This document shows positions 1 to 6,753 of a DNA stretch of 18,013 bases, piece after piece. The DNA is taken from positions 1 through 18,013 of the forward strand of contig CAIYXH010000189.1 in NCBI GenBank assembly GCA_903930195.1, in the 5' to 3' direction. The notes below the pieces were generated by a model. It did no database searches. It saw only the letters and a list, made by a program, of their open reading frames with translations, and was not told the origin of the DNA. The stretch is from an uncultured Actinomycetes bacterium (GTDB lineage: Bacteria > Actinomycetota > Thermoleophilia > Gaiellales > Gaiellaceae). The translations under genes were made by a program, and so were the position numbers. Position 1 is the stretch's first letter; the number at the start of each line of letters is the position of its first letter.

Positions 1-1235
1 GATCATGTCGGCGATGTAGGCGTCGGACATGCAGGTCGCTGTGGCCTGGAGCGCGACGAACGACGGCGCCCGGAACTTGACCCGCCACGGCTTTGCCCCG
101 CCGTCGGAGACCACGTAACAGCCGAGCTCGCCCCGGGGCGACTCGATGGTGACGTAGACCTCGCCCTCGGGGACGCGGTAGCCCTCGGTGACGATCTTGA
201 AGTGGTGGATGAGCGACTCCATCGAGGTGTGGAGCTCCTCGCGCGGCGGCAGCACCACCTTGCGGTCGTCCGCGATCCACGGCGCGCCGTCCTCCATCGC
301 CTCGAGCTGGTCGAGGCACTGGCGACGATCTTCACCGACTCGCGCATCTCCTCCATGTGGACGCGGTAGCGGGCGTAGACGTCGCCCTCCTCGTAGACGG
401 GCACGTCGAAGGTGCACTCGCCGTAGGAGAGGTACGGCTGGGCCTTGCGCAGGTCCCAGTCGACGCCGGAGGCGCGCAGCACGGGGCCCGACTGCCCGAG
501 CGCGATCGCGTCGTCGGCCGAGAGGAGCCCGACCCCGACCGTCCGCTCGAGCCAGATCTGGTTCTTGTCGACGAGCGCCTCGTACTCGTCGACGGCCTTC
601 GGCATCCACTCGACGAACCTGCGGGCGTCGGGATAGAACCCGCGCGGAATGTCCTCGGCGAGGCCGCCCGCCTGGAAGTACCGCGTATGCATGCGCGTGC
701 CGCAGACCATCTCGGAGAGATCGAGGATCTGCTCGCGCTCGCGGAAGCAGTACCAGAACATCGAAATCGCGCCCAGCTCGAGCGCCGCCGTCCCGAGCCA
801 GACCAGATGGGAGTGGATCCGGTTCAGCTCGCAGAGGAGCGTCCGCATCCACGACGCCTTGGCCGGAGTCTCGAGGCCGAGCAGCTTCTCGATCGCGAGG
901 ACGAAGACGAGCTCGTTCGTCTGGAACGAGACGTAGTCGATCCGCTCCGGGTAGGTGATGCCCTTCCACCAGGTCTTGTGCTCCATGTTCTTCTCGAAGC
1001 CGGTGTGGAGATAGCCGACCACTGCTTCGAGCCCGACGACGTCCTCGCCGTAGAGGTCGACGATCAGCCGGAGCACGCCGTGGGTCGACGGATGGTTCGG
1101 CCCGAAGTTGACCTGCATGATGTCGCCGGTCTTGCGCAGCTCCTCCGGAACCGTTAGCAGGGTCGGGATCGGATGCGGAATCCGCGAGCCCTCGTAGATC
1201 GGCTTCTTGGACGTGCGCTCGGGTGCGACGGCCAC
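1..1235 (-). CDS. nuoD: NADH-quinone oxidoreductase subunit D (complex I 49-kDa subunit), frameshifted and cut by the window edge
   Basis: NuoD is the peripheral-arm subunit of complex I that, with NuoB, forms the quinone-binding site. The N-terminal half is clear: QVNFGPNHPSTHGVLRL, YLHTGFEKNMEHKTW, ICELNRIHSH-like (LCELNRIHSHLVWLG) and GVGLLSADDAIALGQSGPVLRASG. The reading frame is correct from the GTG at 1235 down to 324 (ending ESVKIV). Two bases (323-322) then stand where a codon is expected, and the family sequence resumes in another frame from 321 to 1 (QCLDQLEAMEDGAPW ... CMSDAYIADMI). One missing C would restore GTC-CGC-CAG, giving the usual V-R-Q. The shifted frame otherwise reads Arg/Ser-rich nonsense. 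About 20 C-terminal residues lie beyond the window. The GTG start is 2 nt after the nuoC stop; an internal ATG at 1118 is less likely. A sequencing error or a real mutation cannot be told apart from this sequence alone. Confidence 0.93.
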
Positions 1236-1237
1236 TG

Positions 1238-1792
1238 TTACTCCGCCTCCGAGAAGCGGACGGGCTCGCCGCCGAGGGGATAGTCCTTGCGCAGCGGGTG
1301 GCCTTCCCAGTCGTCGTCCATCAGCAGGCGCTTCAGGTTCGGATGGCCGGCGAACTCGATCCCGAGCATGTCCCACGCCTCGCGCTCGTGCCAGTCGGCC
1401 GTCGGCCAGACCTCGATCACGGTGGGCACGGGCTCGCCCTCGTCGACCCAGACCTGCACGCGCAGGCGTCGCGGCGTCGCGTCCATCGCGAGCAGGTGGA
1501 GGTTGACGGCGAATCGCTTCGGCTTCGGCTCGGGGCGCTGCTGGAAGCCCTGGCTGCTCTGGTCCATCGCGCGGTTCAGGTCGCGACCCGCTGCGCTGCC
1601 GAAGTAGCCGCCGACGCCGCTCCCGCCCCAGCCGAGGTAGTCGGCTGCCGACAGGTCGGAGAGGAAGGTGAAGCCGTGGGCGTCGCGCAGGTGCAGCGCG
1701 GCCTCGGCGAGGCGCGCCGGATCGACGACGAGCGTGGTCTCGCCGTGCGCTTCCTTCGTCGAGACGAGGCCGGGGACGCCCGCGAAGCTCAT
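1238..1792 (-). CDS. nuoC: NADH-quinone oxidoreductase subunit C (complex I 30-kDa subunit)
   Basis: This 184-residue protein is a subunit of the hydrophilic arm of complex I and packs against NuoD and NuoB. The C-terminal half carries the family signature: VWPTADWHEREAWDMLGIEF followed by GHPNLKRLLMDDDWEGHPLRKDYPL. The N-terminal half has LSDLSAADYLGW. Between this and FAVNLHLLAM lies a Gly/Gln-rich insertion of about 30 residues that the short enterobacterial type lacks. The ATG at 1792 shares one base with the nuoB stop (TGATG), so the two are translationally coupled. The TAA stop is followed after 2 nt by the nuoD GTG. Assignment is firm; the role of the insertion is unknown. Confidence 0.96.
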   Translation of the reverse strand: MSFAGVPGLVSTKEAHGETTLVVDPARLAEAALHLRDAHGFTFLSDLSAADYLGWGGSGVGGYFGSAAGRDLNRAMDQSSQGFQQRPEPKPKRFAVNLHLLAMDATPRRLRVQVWVDEGEPVPTVIEVWPTADWHEREAWDMLGIEFAGHPNLKRLLMDDDWEGHPLRKDYPLGGEPVRFSEAE

Positions 1793-2376
1793 CAGGGAGC
1801 CACCGTCCGCATCTCGTACGCGGGCGGGATGCCGGCCTGGACGGCCTCGTGCAGGCGAACGATGCCCTCCATCAGCTGCTCCGGCCGCGGCGGACAGCCG
1901 GGGACATAGACGTCGACCGGGACGAGCTTGTCGACCGACTGGACGATCGCGTAGTTGTTGAACATCCCGCCGGAGCTCGCGCAGGCGCCCATCGCGATCA
2001 CCCACTTCGGCTCGAGCATCTGGTCGTAGATCTGGCGCAGCGGCGCAGCCATCTTCTGCGAGACGCGGCCCGAGATGATCAGCAGGTCGGCCTGGCGCGG
2101 CGACGACCGGAACGCCTCCATCCCGAAGCGGGCGATGTCGTAGCGCGCCGAGACGATCGACATCATCTCGATGGCGCAGCACGCGAGCCCGAAGGTGTCG
2201 GGCCACATCGACTTCGTCTGCGCCCAGGCGACCGCCTTCTCGAGCGTCGTCAGGCCGATCTCCTGCTCGAGGTTGTCGACCTCCTGCTCGAACTTGCCCG
2301 GTCCTTTCGTCGGCCAGAGCAGACGCTCGGAGTGCATCCCCATGTCGCGGAGGCGCTTGCCGTTCTCTATCGCCAT
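1792..2376 (-). CDS. nuoB: NADH-quinone oxidoreductase subunit B (complex I, N2 cluster subunit)
   Basis: NuoB (194 residues) binds the terminal [4Fe-4S] cluster N2, which passes electrons to quinone. The ligands are all visible: the tandem pair C66-C67 in GLACCAIEMM, C132 in MGACASSGG and C161 in VPGCPPRPEQL. The N-terminus is somewhat long, with about 35 residues before the conserved EIGLTTLEKAVAWAQTKSMWP. The ATG at 2376 overlaps the end of nuoA by 10 nt and is preceded by a purine-rich ribosome site (GGAAGGGAG) inside nuoA. The stop overlaps the nuoC start. The gene is intact and the assignment is firm. Confidence 0.97.
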   Translation of the reverse strand: MAIENGKRLRDMGMHSERLLWPTKGPGKFEQEVDNLEQEIGLTTLEKAVAWAQTKSMWPDTFGLACCAIEMMSIVSARYDIARFGMEAFRSSPRQADLLIISGRVSQKMAAPLRQIYDQMLEPKWVIAMGACASSGGMFNNYAIVQSVDKLVPVDVYVPGCPPRPEQLMEGIVRLHEAVQAGIPPAYEMRTVAP

Positions 2377-2729
2377 TCGAGTGCTCCCTTCCGCCAGATG
2401 TAGACGTAGGCCACGAGCAGGATCACGATGAAGCAGAGGAATTCGAGGAACCCGAACCACGCGAGCTCGTGGAGGATCACGGCCAGGGGGTAGAGGAAGA
2501 CGATCTCGATATCGAAGAGGATGAACAGCATGGCGGTGAGGTAGAAGCTGACCGTGAAGCGCTGCTTCTCGGGCGAACCGGTGGAGACGCCGGACTCGAA
2601 CGGGATCGTGCGCGCCTTGACGGCGCGCTTCGGGCGCGTGGCGAACGCGAAGCTCGCGAACACCATCGTCGCCGGAATCGCGAGCGCGAAGAATCCGTAG
2701 ATCGCGAACGGAAGCCAGTCGTTGAACAA
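2367..2729 (-). CDS. nuoA: NADH-quinone oxidoreductase subunit A (complex I membrane subunit)
   Basis: NuoA is a 120-residue, three-helix membrane subunit linking the membrane and peripheral arms of complex I. Hydrophobic segments lie at about residues 5-28, 60-82 and 88-110. The conserved loop reads IPFESGVSTGSPEKQRFTVSFYLTAMLFILFD in consecutive parts, and FDIEIVFLYPLA carries the conserved acidic residues of the second helix. The start is TTG at 2729, supported by a strong GGAGGAG ribosome site 9 nt upstream; no ATG is available before the conserved sequence. It is the first gene of nuoABCD, transcribed away from the Fe-S carrier gene. It ends in TAG, showing that TAG is an ordinary stop codon in this genome. 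Confidence 0.95.
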   Translation of the reverse strand: MFNDWLPFAIYGFFALAIPATMVFASFAFATRPKRAVKARTIPFESGVSTGSPEKQRFTVSFYLTAMLFILFDIEIVFLYPLAVILHELAWFGFLEFLCFIVILLVAYVYIWRKGALEWR

Positions 2730-2738
2730 GAAGCGTGT

Positions 2739-2745
2739 CTCCTCC
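2739..2745 (-). promoter_or_regulatory. Ribosome binding site fixing the TTG start of nuoA
   Basis: On the minus strand this reads GGAGGAG, a near-perfect anti-Shine-Dalgarno match 9 nt before the TTG codon at 2729. It is the main reason to accept TTG as the start. The nuo operon therefore has a conventional leader, unlike many genes in this window. Confidence 0.8.
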
Positions 2746-2768
2746 GGTCGGGGTCCCGGCAGGGCGGA

Positions 2769-2774
2769 ACGCTA
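2769..2774 (-). promoter_or_regulatory. nuoA: Possible -10 element for the nuo operon
   Basis: The minus strand reads TAGCGT here (TANNNT), about 40 nt upstream of the TTG start. This would give a leader of roughly 33 nt containing the ribosome site. No convincing -35 hexamer is seen 16-18 nt further upstream, so this is a weak call. Confidence 0.3.
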
Positions 2775-2943
2775 TCACTGGTCCTGCGCGGTTCGCGCCG
2801 CCTGCCGTCTTGCTCGACTCCGCACTGGGGACTCTGTAACCATGCGCGGAAGCGCGCCCCTGACGGACGTTGCCAACGGTGCAGTCGCCGGGGCTCGCGG
2901 CTCGGCGGCTGCATCCGCCGCGCTCGACCGTGGGAGCGGCAGC

Positions 2944-2949
2944 TACACT
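2944..2949 (+). promoter_or_regulatory. -10 element for a leaderless transcript of the Fe-S carrier gene
   Basis: TACACT matches TANNNT and ends 8 nt before the ATG at 2958. Transcription would start at or within a base or two of the ATG. No Shine-Dalgarno sequence lies at normal spacing, which fits leaderless translation. Confidence 0.55.
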
Positions 2950-2957
2950 TCCAGCCG

Positions 2958-3362
2958 ATGGCCACCGTCGAGACCACGCAGACCGAGATCGAGATCACCG
3001 CGCGCGCCGCGGAGAAGATCAAGGAGCTCATGGCAGCAGAGCCGGCCGGCGAGGCCGAGGTCCTGCGTGTCGCGATTCGCGGCGGCGGTTGCGGTGGCTT
3101 CGAGTACGCCCTCGGCTTCGACCACGGTGCGGTGGAGGGCGACTCCGTCGCCGAGCTCCACGGCGTCACGGTCGTGGTGGATCCGGCCAGCGCGCCGTAT
3201 CTCTCGGGCGCGTCGGTCGATTTCGTCGAGTCGCTCCAGGAGTCCGGGTTCAAGATCGAGAACCCGAATGCATCGAGCTCCTGCGGGTGCGGTCACAGCT
3301 TCCAGGTCGCCGAAGACGGATCCCCCGAGGATCACGTGCACGGCGCCGGCTGCAGCCACTAA
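2958..3362 (+). CDS. A-type iron-sulfur cluster carrier (ErpA/IscA/HesB family)
   Basis: A-type carriers accept Fe-S clusters from a scaffold and deliver them to apoproteins. This 134-residue protein has the three invariant cysteines: C45 in GGGCGGFEYAL and C109/C111 in SSSCGCGHSF. The IEITARAAEKIKELM opening is typical. After the usual family end (GHSF) it has a tail of about 20 residues with D-H-V-H-G and C-S-H, adding His and Cys residues that could bind metal; this is inference. The ATG at 2958 is chosen because the family domain begins directly after it and a -10 box sits just upstream. The ferredoxin reductase gene follows 15 nt downstream, so the two are probably cotranscribed. Which subfamily (ErpA, IscA, SufA) it belongs to is not decided here. 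Confidence 0.92.
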   Translation: MATVETTQTEIEITARAAEKIKELMAAEPAGEAEVLRVAIRGGGCGGFEYALGFDHGAVEGDSVAELHGVTVVVDPASAPYLSGASVDFVESLQESGFKIENPNASSSCGCGHSFQVAEDGSPEDHVHGAGCSH

Positions 3363-3377
3363 CTCCGCGCCACCGAC

Positions 3378-4733
3378 GTGAGCGCGTTGCGGGTTGCCGT
3401 CGTCGGCTCCGGTCCGGCCGGGTTCTACGCCGCTGCGCACATCCTCGCGGCCGACGAGACGGCCCTCGTCGACATCATCGAGCGGCTGCCGACTCCCTGG
3501 GGTCTCGTTCGCCTGGGCGTTGCGCCCGACCATCCCGAGATCAAGGCCGTCTCCCGCGTCTTCGAGCGCACCGCCAAGCTGCCCGGCTTCCGCTTCTTCG
3601 GGAACGTCGAGGTCGGCCGCGATGTCCTGCACGCAGACCTGACCCGCATCTACGACGCGGTCGTCTACACGGTCGGCGCGCAGACCGACCGGCGGATGGG
3701 CATCCCCGGCGAGGATCTCCCAGGCTCCTGGCCCGCCACGGCGTTTGTCGCCTGGTACAACGGCCACCCCGACTTCCAGGATCTGGACTTCGACCTCTCG
3801 CACGAGCGCGCGATCGTGGTCGGGAACGGCAACGTCGCGATGGACGTCGCGCGGATGCTCGCGCTCAGCCACGACGAGCTCTTCCCGACCGACACGACCC
3901 ACGCCGCGATCGACGCGATCGTCGCCTCCGGGATCAAGGAGATCGTGATGCTCGGCCGCCGCGGCCCCGCCCAGGCGGCGTTCACGAACCCGGAGCTGAA
4001 AGAGCTCGGCGAGCTCGCCGACGCCGACGTGATCGTCGACCCCGCCGACCTCGAGCTCGACCCCGCGAGCGAGGCCTCCCTCGCCGAGGAGCGCACCGCC
4101 GCCCGGAACGTGGACCTGCTGCGCGAGTACGCCGCACGCGAGCCCGAGGGCAAGGCCCGCCGCGTCATGCTGCGCTTCTGCGCCTCGCCGGTCGAGATCC
4201 TCGGCAACGCGAAGGTCGAGGGCGTCGAGATCGTCAAGAACCGCCTCGAGGCAGACGACTCCGGCGCCGTGCGCCCTATCCCGACCGACGAGAAGGAAGT
4301 GCTCCCCGCCGGGATCGTCCTCCGCAGCGTCGGCTACCGCGGCGTGCCCATCCCCGACGTCCCCTTCGACGAGCGCGCCGGCACGATCCCGAACAGCGGT
4401 GGCCGCGTCCTCGGCGAGAGCGGTGAGCCGCTCACCGGCGTCTACTGCGCCGGCTGGATCAAGCGCGGCCCGAGCGGCGTCATCGGCAACAACAAGAAGG
4501 ACGCCGCCGAGACCTGCGAGCTCCTGCTCGAGGATGCCGCCGCCGGCCGGCTCACCTCCGAGGAGGGCGACCTCGAGGATCTGCTGATCGAGCGCGGCGT
4601 CCACTTCGTCGAGCACTCCGGCTGGGAGTCGATCGACTCCCACGAGAAGGACCTCGGCGCCCCCCACGGCAAGCCGCGCGTGAAGCTCATCAGCTGGGAC
4701 GAGCTCCTCGGCAAGGCTCGCCCGCAGGAGTAG
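3378..4733 (+). CDS. fprA: Ferredoxin/flavodoxin-NADP+ reductase, FprA (adrenodoxin reductase) type
   Basis: This 451-residue FAD enzyme moves electrons between NADPH and ferredoxin. The FAD Rossmann motif is at residues 8-19 (VVGSGPAGFYAA). Next comes the PTPWGLVRLGVAPDHPEIK block characteristic of adrenodoxin-reductase-type enzymes. A second nucleotide motif, VVGNGNVAMDVARML, binds NADP(H), followed by LGRRGPAQAAFTNPELKEL. The C-terminal GWIKRGPSGVIGNNKKDA is the conserved flavin-contact segment. The GTG at 3378 starts directly at the conserved N-terminus, 15 nt after the Fe-S carrier stop. Coupling to that gene suggests a supply of electrons for ferredoxin-dependent or cluster-assembly reactions, which is inferred from context. 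The stop is TAG, followed after 5 nt by a palindromic repeat. Confidence 0.94.
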   Translation: MSALRVAVVGSGPAGFYAAAHILAADETALVDIIERLPTPWGLVRLGVAPDHPEIKAVSRVFERTAKLPGFRFFGNVEVGRDVLHADLTRIYDAVVYTVGAQTDRRMGIPGEDLPGSWPATAFVAWYNGHPDFQDLDFDLSHERAIVVGNGNVAMDVARMLALSHDELFPTDTTHAAIDAIVASGIKEIVMLGRRGPAQAAFTNPELKELGELADADVIVDPADLELDPASEASLAEERTAARNVDLLREYAAREPEGKARRVMLRFCASPVEILGNAKVEGVEIVKNRLEADDSGAVRPIPTDEKEVLPAGIVLRSVGYRGVPIPDVPFDERAGTIPNSGGRVLGESGEPLTGVYCAGWIKRGPSGVIGNNKKDAAETCELLLEDAAAGRLTSEEGDLEDLLIERGVHFVEHSGWESIDSHEKDLGAPHGKPRVKLISWDELLGKARPQE

Positions 4734-4738
4734 CGCCC

Positions 4739-4769
4739 CGTAGGGACAGGGCTTCAGACCTGTCCCGGT
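4739..4769 (+). repeat. 31-nt palindromic repeat, copy 1, 3' of fprA
   Basis: The block runs CGTA, then GGGACAGG-G-CT, TC, AGACCTGTCCC, then GGT. It differs from copy 2 (6128-6158) at one base, the G at 4751 in place of T. The arms 4743-4753 and 4756-4766 form an 11-bp hairpin with one mismatch and a 2-nt spacer. It lies between the fprA stop and the fumarase promoter, where it could end transcription or stabilise the 3' end. Confidence 0.85.
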
Positions 4770-4798
4770 TCCAGGCACGAATGGCGCGGCCTGGTCCT

Positions 4799-4804
4799 TA
4801 GACT
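4799..4804 (+). promoter_or_regulatory. fumC: -10 element for a leaderless fumarase transcript
   Basis: TAGACT lies exactly 6 nt before the ATG at 4811. Its TAG is in frame with the ATG, so translation cannot start further upstream in this frame. No Shine-Dalgarno sequence is present. A 6-bp inverted repeat (4771-4776 with 4789-4794) lies just upstream. Confidence 0.6.
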
Positions 4805-4810
4805 CAATGT

Positions 4811-6124
4811 ATGACAGACGAGCTCTGGGGCGGTGAGACGCGGAAGGCGATCGACAACTTCCCCGTCTCCGGTGAGCCGATCCCGGTTCCCGTGGCGCGC
4901 TGGCTCGGACGGATCAAGGCCGCTGCTGCGCGCGTGAACGCCGAGCTCGGGCTGCTCGATCCGGCCAAGGCCGAGAAGATCGCAGCCGCGGGCGACAGGA
5001 TCGCGAACGGCGAGCTCGACGAGCAGTTCCCGATCGACGTCTTCCAGACGGGCTCCGGCACCTCCTCGAACATGAACGCGAACGAGGTCATCGCGTCGCT
5101 TGCCGGTGAAGGGGTCCACGCGAACGACGACGTCAACCTCGGCCAGTCCTCGAACGACGTCTTCCCCTCCGCCGTCCATCTCGCCGCGCTCGACGAGACG
5201 GTCAACGACCTGATCCCCGCGCTCGATGTCCTCGCCGCGTCGCTCGGCGCGAAGGCGGTGGAGTTCGCCGACGTGATCAAGTCGGGCCGCACCCACTGGA
5301 TGGACGCGGTGCCCGTGACGCTCGGCCAGGAGTTCGGCGGCTACGCAGCCCAGATCCGCGAAGGCAAGGCGCGCGTCGAGTCGACACTCGAGCGGCTCGG
5401 CAAGATCCCGCTCGGCGGCACCGCCGTCGGTACCGGCCTCAACACCCATCCCGAGTTCGCAGCGCGCGTGCGCGCCCTGCTCGTCGCGGACACCGGACTC
5501 CCCGTCGGCGCTCCGGCTGACCCGTTCGAGTCGCAGGCTGCACGCGACGGGCTCGTCGAAGCGTCCGGCGCGCTCAAGGTCGTCGCTGTCTCGCTGACGA
5601 AGATCGCGAACGACCTCCGCTACCTCGGCTCCGGCCCGCGCGCCGGCCTCGCGGAGATCTTCCTGCCGGAGCTGCAGTAGGGCTCGTCGATCATGCCGGG
5701 CAAGGTCAACCCGGTCATCCCCGAGGTCGTCACGCAGGTTGCCGCCCAGGTGATCGGCAACGACGCCGCGATCGCCGTCGGCGGCATGCAGGGCCACTTC
5801 GAGTTGAACGTCTTCATCCCGCTGATGGCGCGGAACCTGCTCGAGTCGATCCGCCTGCTGGCCTCGTCGAGCCGTCTCTTCGCCGAGAAGTGCATCGACG
5901 GCATCGAGGCGAACCGCGAGGTCTGCGAGCGCTACGCCGAGCTGACGCTCTCCGCCGCGACGGCGCTCAACCCCTTCATCGGCTACGACAAGGCGAGCGA
6001 AATCGTCAAGGCGGCGTCGTCCTCGGGCCGCTCGCTCCGCGACGTCGCCCGCGAGCTGGGCGTCGACGACGCCACGCTCGACCAGGCGCTCGACTATCGC
6101 GCCATGGCCCGCCCGCACGGGTGA
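4811..6124 (+). CDS. fumC: Class II fumarate hydratase with an in-frame amber codon
   Basis: The enzyme interconverts fumarate and malate in the TCA cycle. Actinobacterial fumarase motifs are continuous: FPIDVFQTGSGTSSNMNANEV, NDDVNLGQSSNDVFPSA, KSGRTHWMDAVPVTLGQEF, GGTAVGTGLNTHPEF and SLTKIANDLRYLGSGPRAGL. At codon 290 (5678-5680) a TAG stands where relatives usually have Pro, between LPELQ and GSSIMPGKVNPV. The same frame then resumes to the TGA at 6122-6124 with ELNVFIPLMARN and NPFIGYDKA. The stop lies two codons before the catalytic SS-loop serine, so a 289-residue product would be inactive. It could be a base-call error, a nonsense mutation or readthrough. The N-terminus is about 20 residues shorter than most relatives, since an in-frame TAG at 4799 blocks any earlier start. 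Confidence 0.9.
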
Positions 6125-6127
6125 TTG

Positions 6128-6158
6128 CGTAGGGACAGGTCTTCAGACCTGTCCCGGT
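6128..6158 (+). repeat. 31-nt palindromic repeat, copy 2, 3' of fumC
   Basis: This is the perfect copy: arm GGGACAGGTCT (6132-6142), spacer TC, and the exact reverse complement AGACCTGTCCC (6145-6155), with CGTA before and GGT after. It fills the gap between two convergent genes, 3 nt after the fumC stop and 1 nt before the stop of the minus-strand gene. A hairpin here could act on both transcripts. Confidence 0.88.
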
Positions 6159-6159
6159 G

Positions 6160-6654
6160 TCACGAGATCGTGAAACCGAGCAAGAATGTCCCGGCCGTAC
6201 CGCTCAGGTTCGAGCGCTTCGCCGTGATGTTGTAGCGGGCGACCTGTGCCGGGTTCCCGACGTCTGCCTTCTTCGTGAAGGTGATCGTCACGCTCCCGGG
6301 GCCGATCACGTCGCACATGATCCGTGGCCGTTTGGGCAGGGGCACGGTGACCGTGTCACCCGTGACGGTGACGCCCTTCGCGGCGGTTCCGTTCACGAGC
6401 ACCGCGCCCGCTGAACGGATCGCTGCCGGCGCGACGGCCATCTGCTTCGAGAGGTCGACCACGATCGAGCCGGTGCCGGGATACCCGCACTGCATCTCGT
6501 AGGAGAGCTTCACCGTGACGACGACCGGGCGCGCCGAGGGCGCCGTGTTCGAGAGCGTTACCGTCCCCGACTTCGCGCCGAAGGGGCTCGCCGCGACCGC
6601 CGGCGCAGCTGCGACGAGGGTGACGAGCGCACACGCGACGAGACGCCGACCCAT
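6160..6654 (-). CDS. Small secreted protein of unknown function
   Basis: I do not recognise this 164-residue protein. It begins MGRRLVACALVTLVAAAPA, a signal peptide with Arg-Arg, a hydrophobic core and likely cleavage after AVAA near residue 22. The mature part alternates short hydrophobic and polar stretches rich in Thr, Val, Ser and Gly, which suggests a beta-sandwich fold. Two cysteines, C56 and C114, could form a disulfide outside the cytoplasm. There are no membrane spans after the signal. The ATG at 6654 is preceded by a -10 box at 7 nt and no ribosome site. It is divergent from the S53 peptidase gene, which is also secreted, but no functional link is shown. The coding assignment rests on codon-position GC bias and the clear signal peptide. 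Confidence 0.75.
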   Translation of the reverse strand: MGRRLVACALVTLVAAAPAVAASPFGAKSGTVTLSNTAPSARPVVVTVKLSYEMQCGYPGTGSIVVDLSKQMAVAPAAIRSAGAVLVNGTAAKGVTVTGDTVTVPLPKRPRIMCDVIGPGSVTITFTKKADVGNPAQVARYNITAKRSNLSGTAGTFLLGFTIS

Positions 6655-6661
6655 AGGAGCG

Positions 6662-6667
6662 AGTGTA
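6662..6667 (-). promoter_or_regulatory. -10 element for a leaderless transcript of the small secreted protein
   Basis: The minus strand reads TACACT, ending 7 nt before the ATG at 6654. This is the same hexamer as upstream of the Fe-S carrier gene. Confidence 0.5.
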
Positions 6668-6753
6668 CGCCCCCCGAATAGACCATTGCGGAGCGCCGCT
6701 CGGTGCTTCAGGATTCGACCTGGTCAGGTCAGGCGGAACGAAGGGGGAGTGTT

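Noticed and set aside
319..329. Programmed -1 frameshifting in nuoD
   Set aside because: Re-reading one C would restore the frame, but the site (ATC-GTC-GCC) is not an X-XXY-YYZ slippery heptamer. NuoD is not known to use frameshifting.
2943..4778. A 611-codon open frame antisense to the Fe-S carrier and fprA genes
   Set aside because: It is the mirror of two clearly conserved genes in GC-rich DNA. Its translation is low-complexity (Asp/Val/Ala/Gly/Leu) with no family motif.
5678..5680. Genome-wide recoding of TAG as a sense codon
   Set aside because: TAG ends nuoA, fprA, the S53 gene, lipB, E1 alpha, the zinc-ribbon gene and groES at their expected lengths, so it is a normal stop here.
5693..6124. 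The second half of fumarase as an independent gene starting at ATG 5693
   Set aside because: There is no ribosome site or -10 box upstream, and the methionine is the conserved one inside the SS-loop motif.
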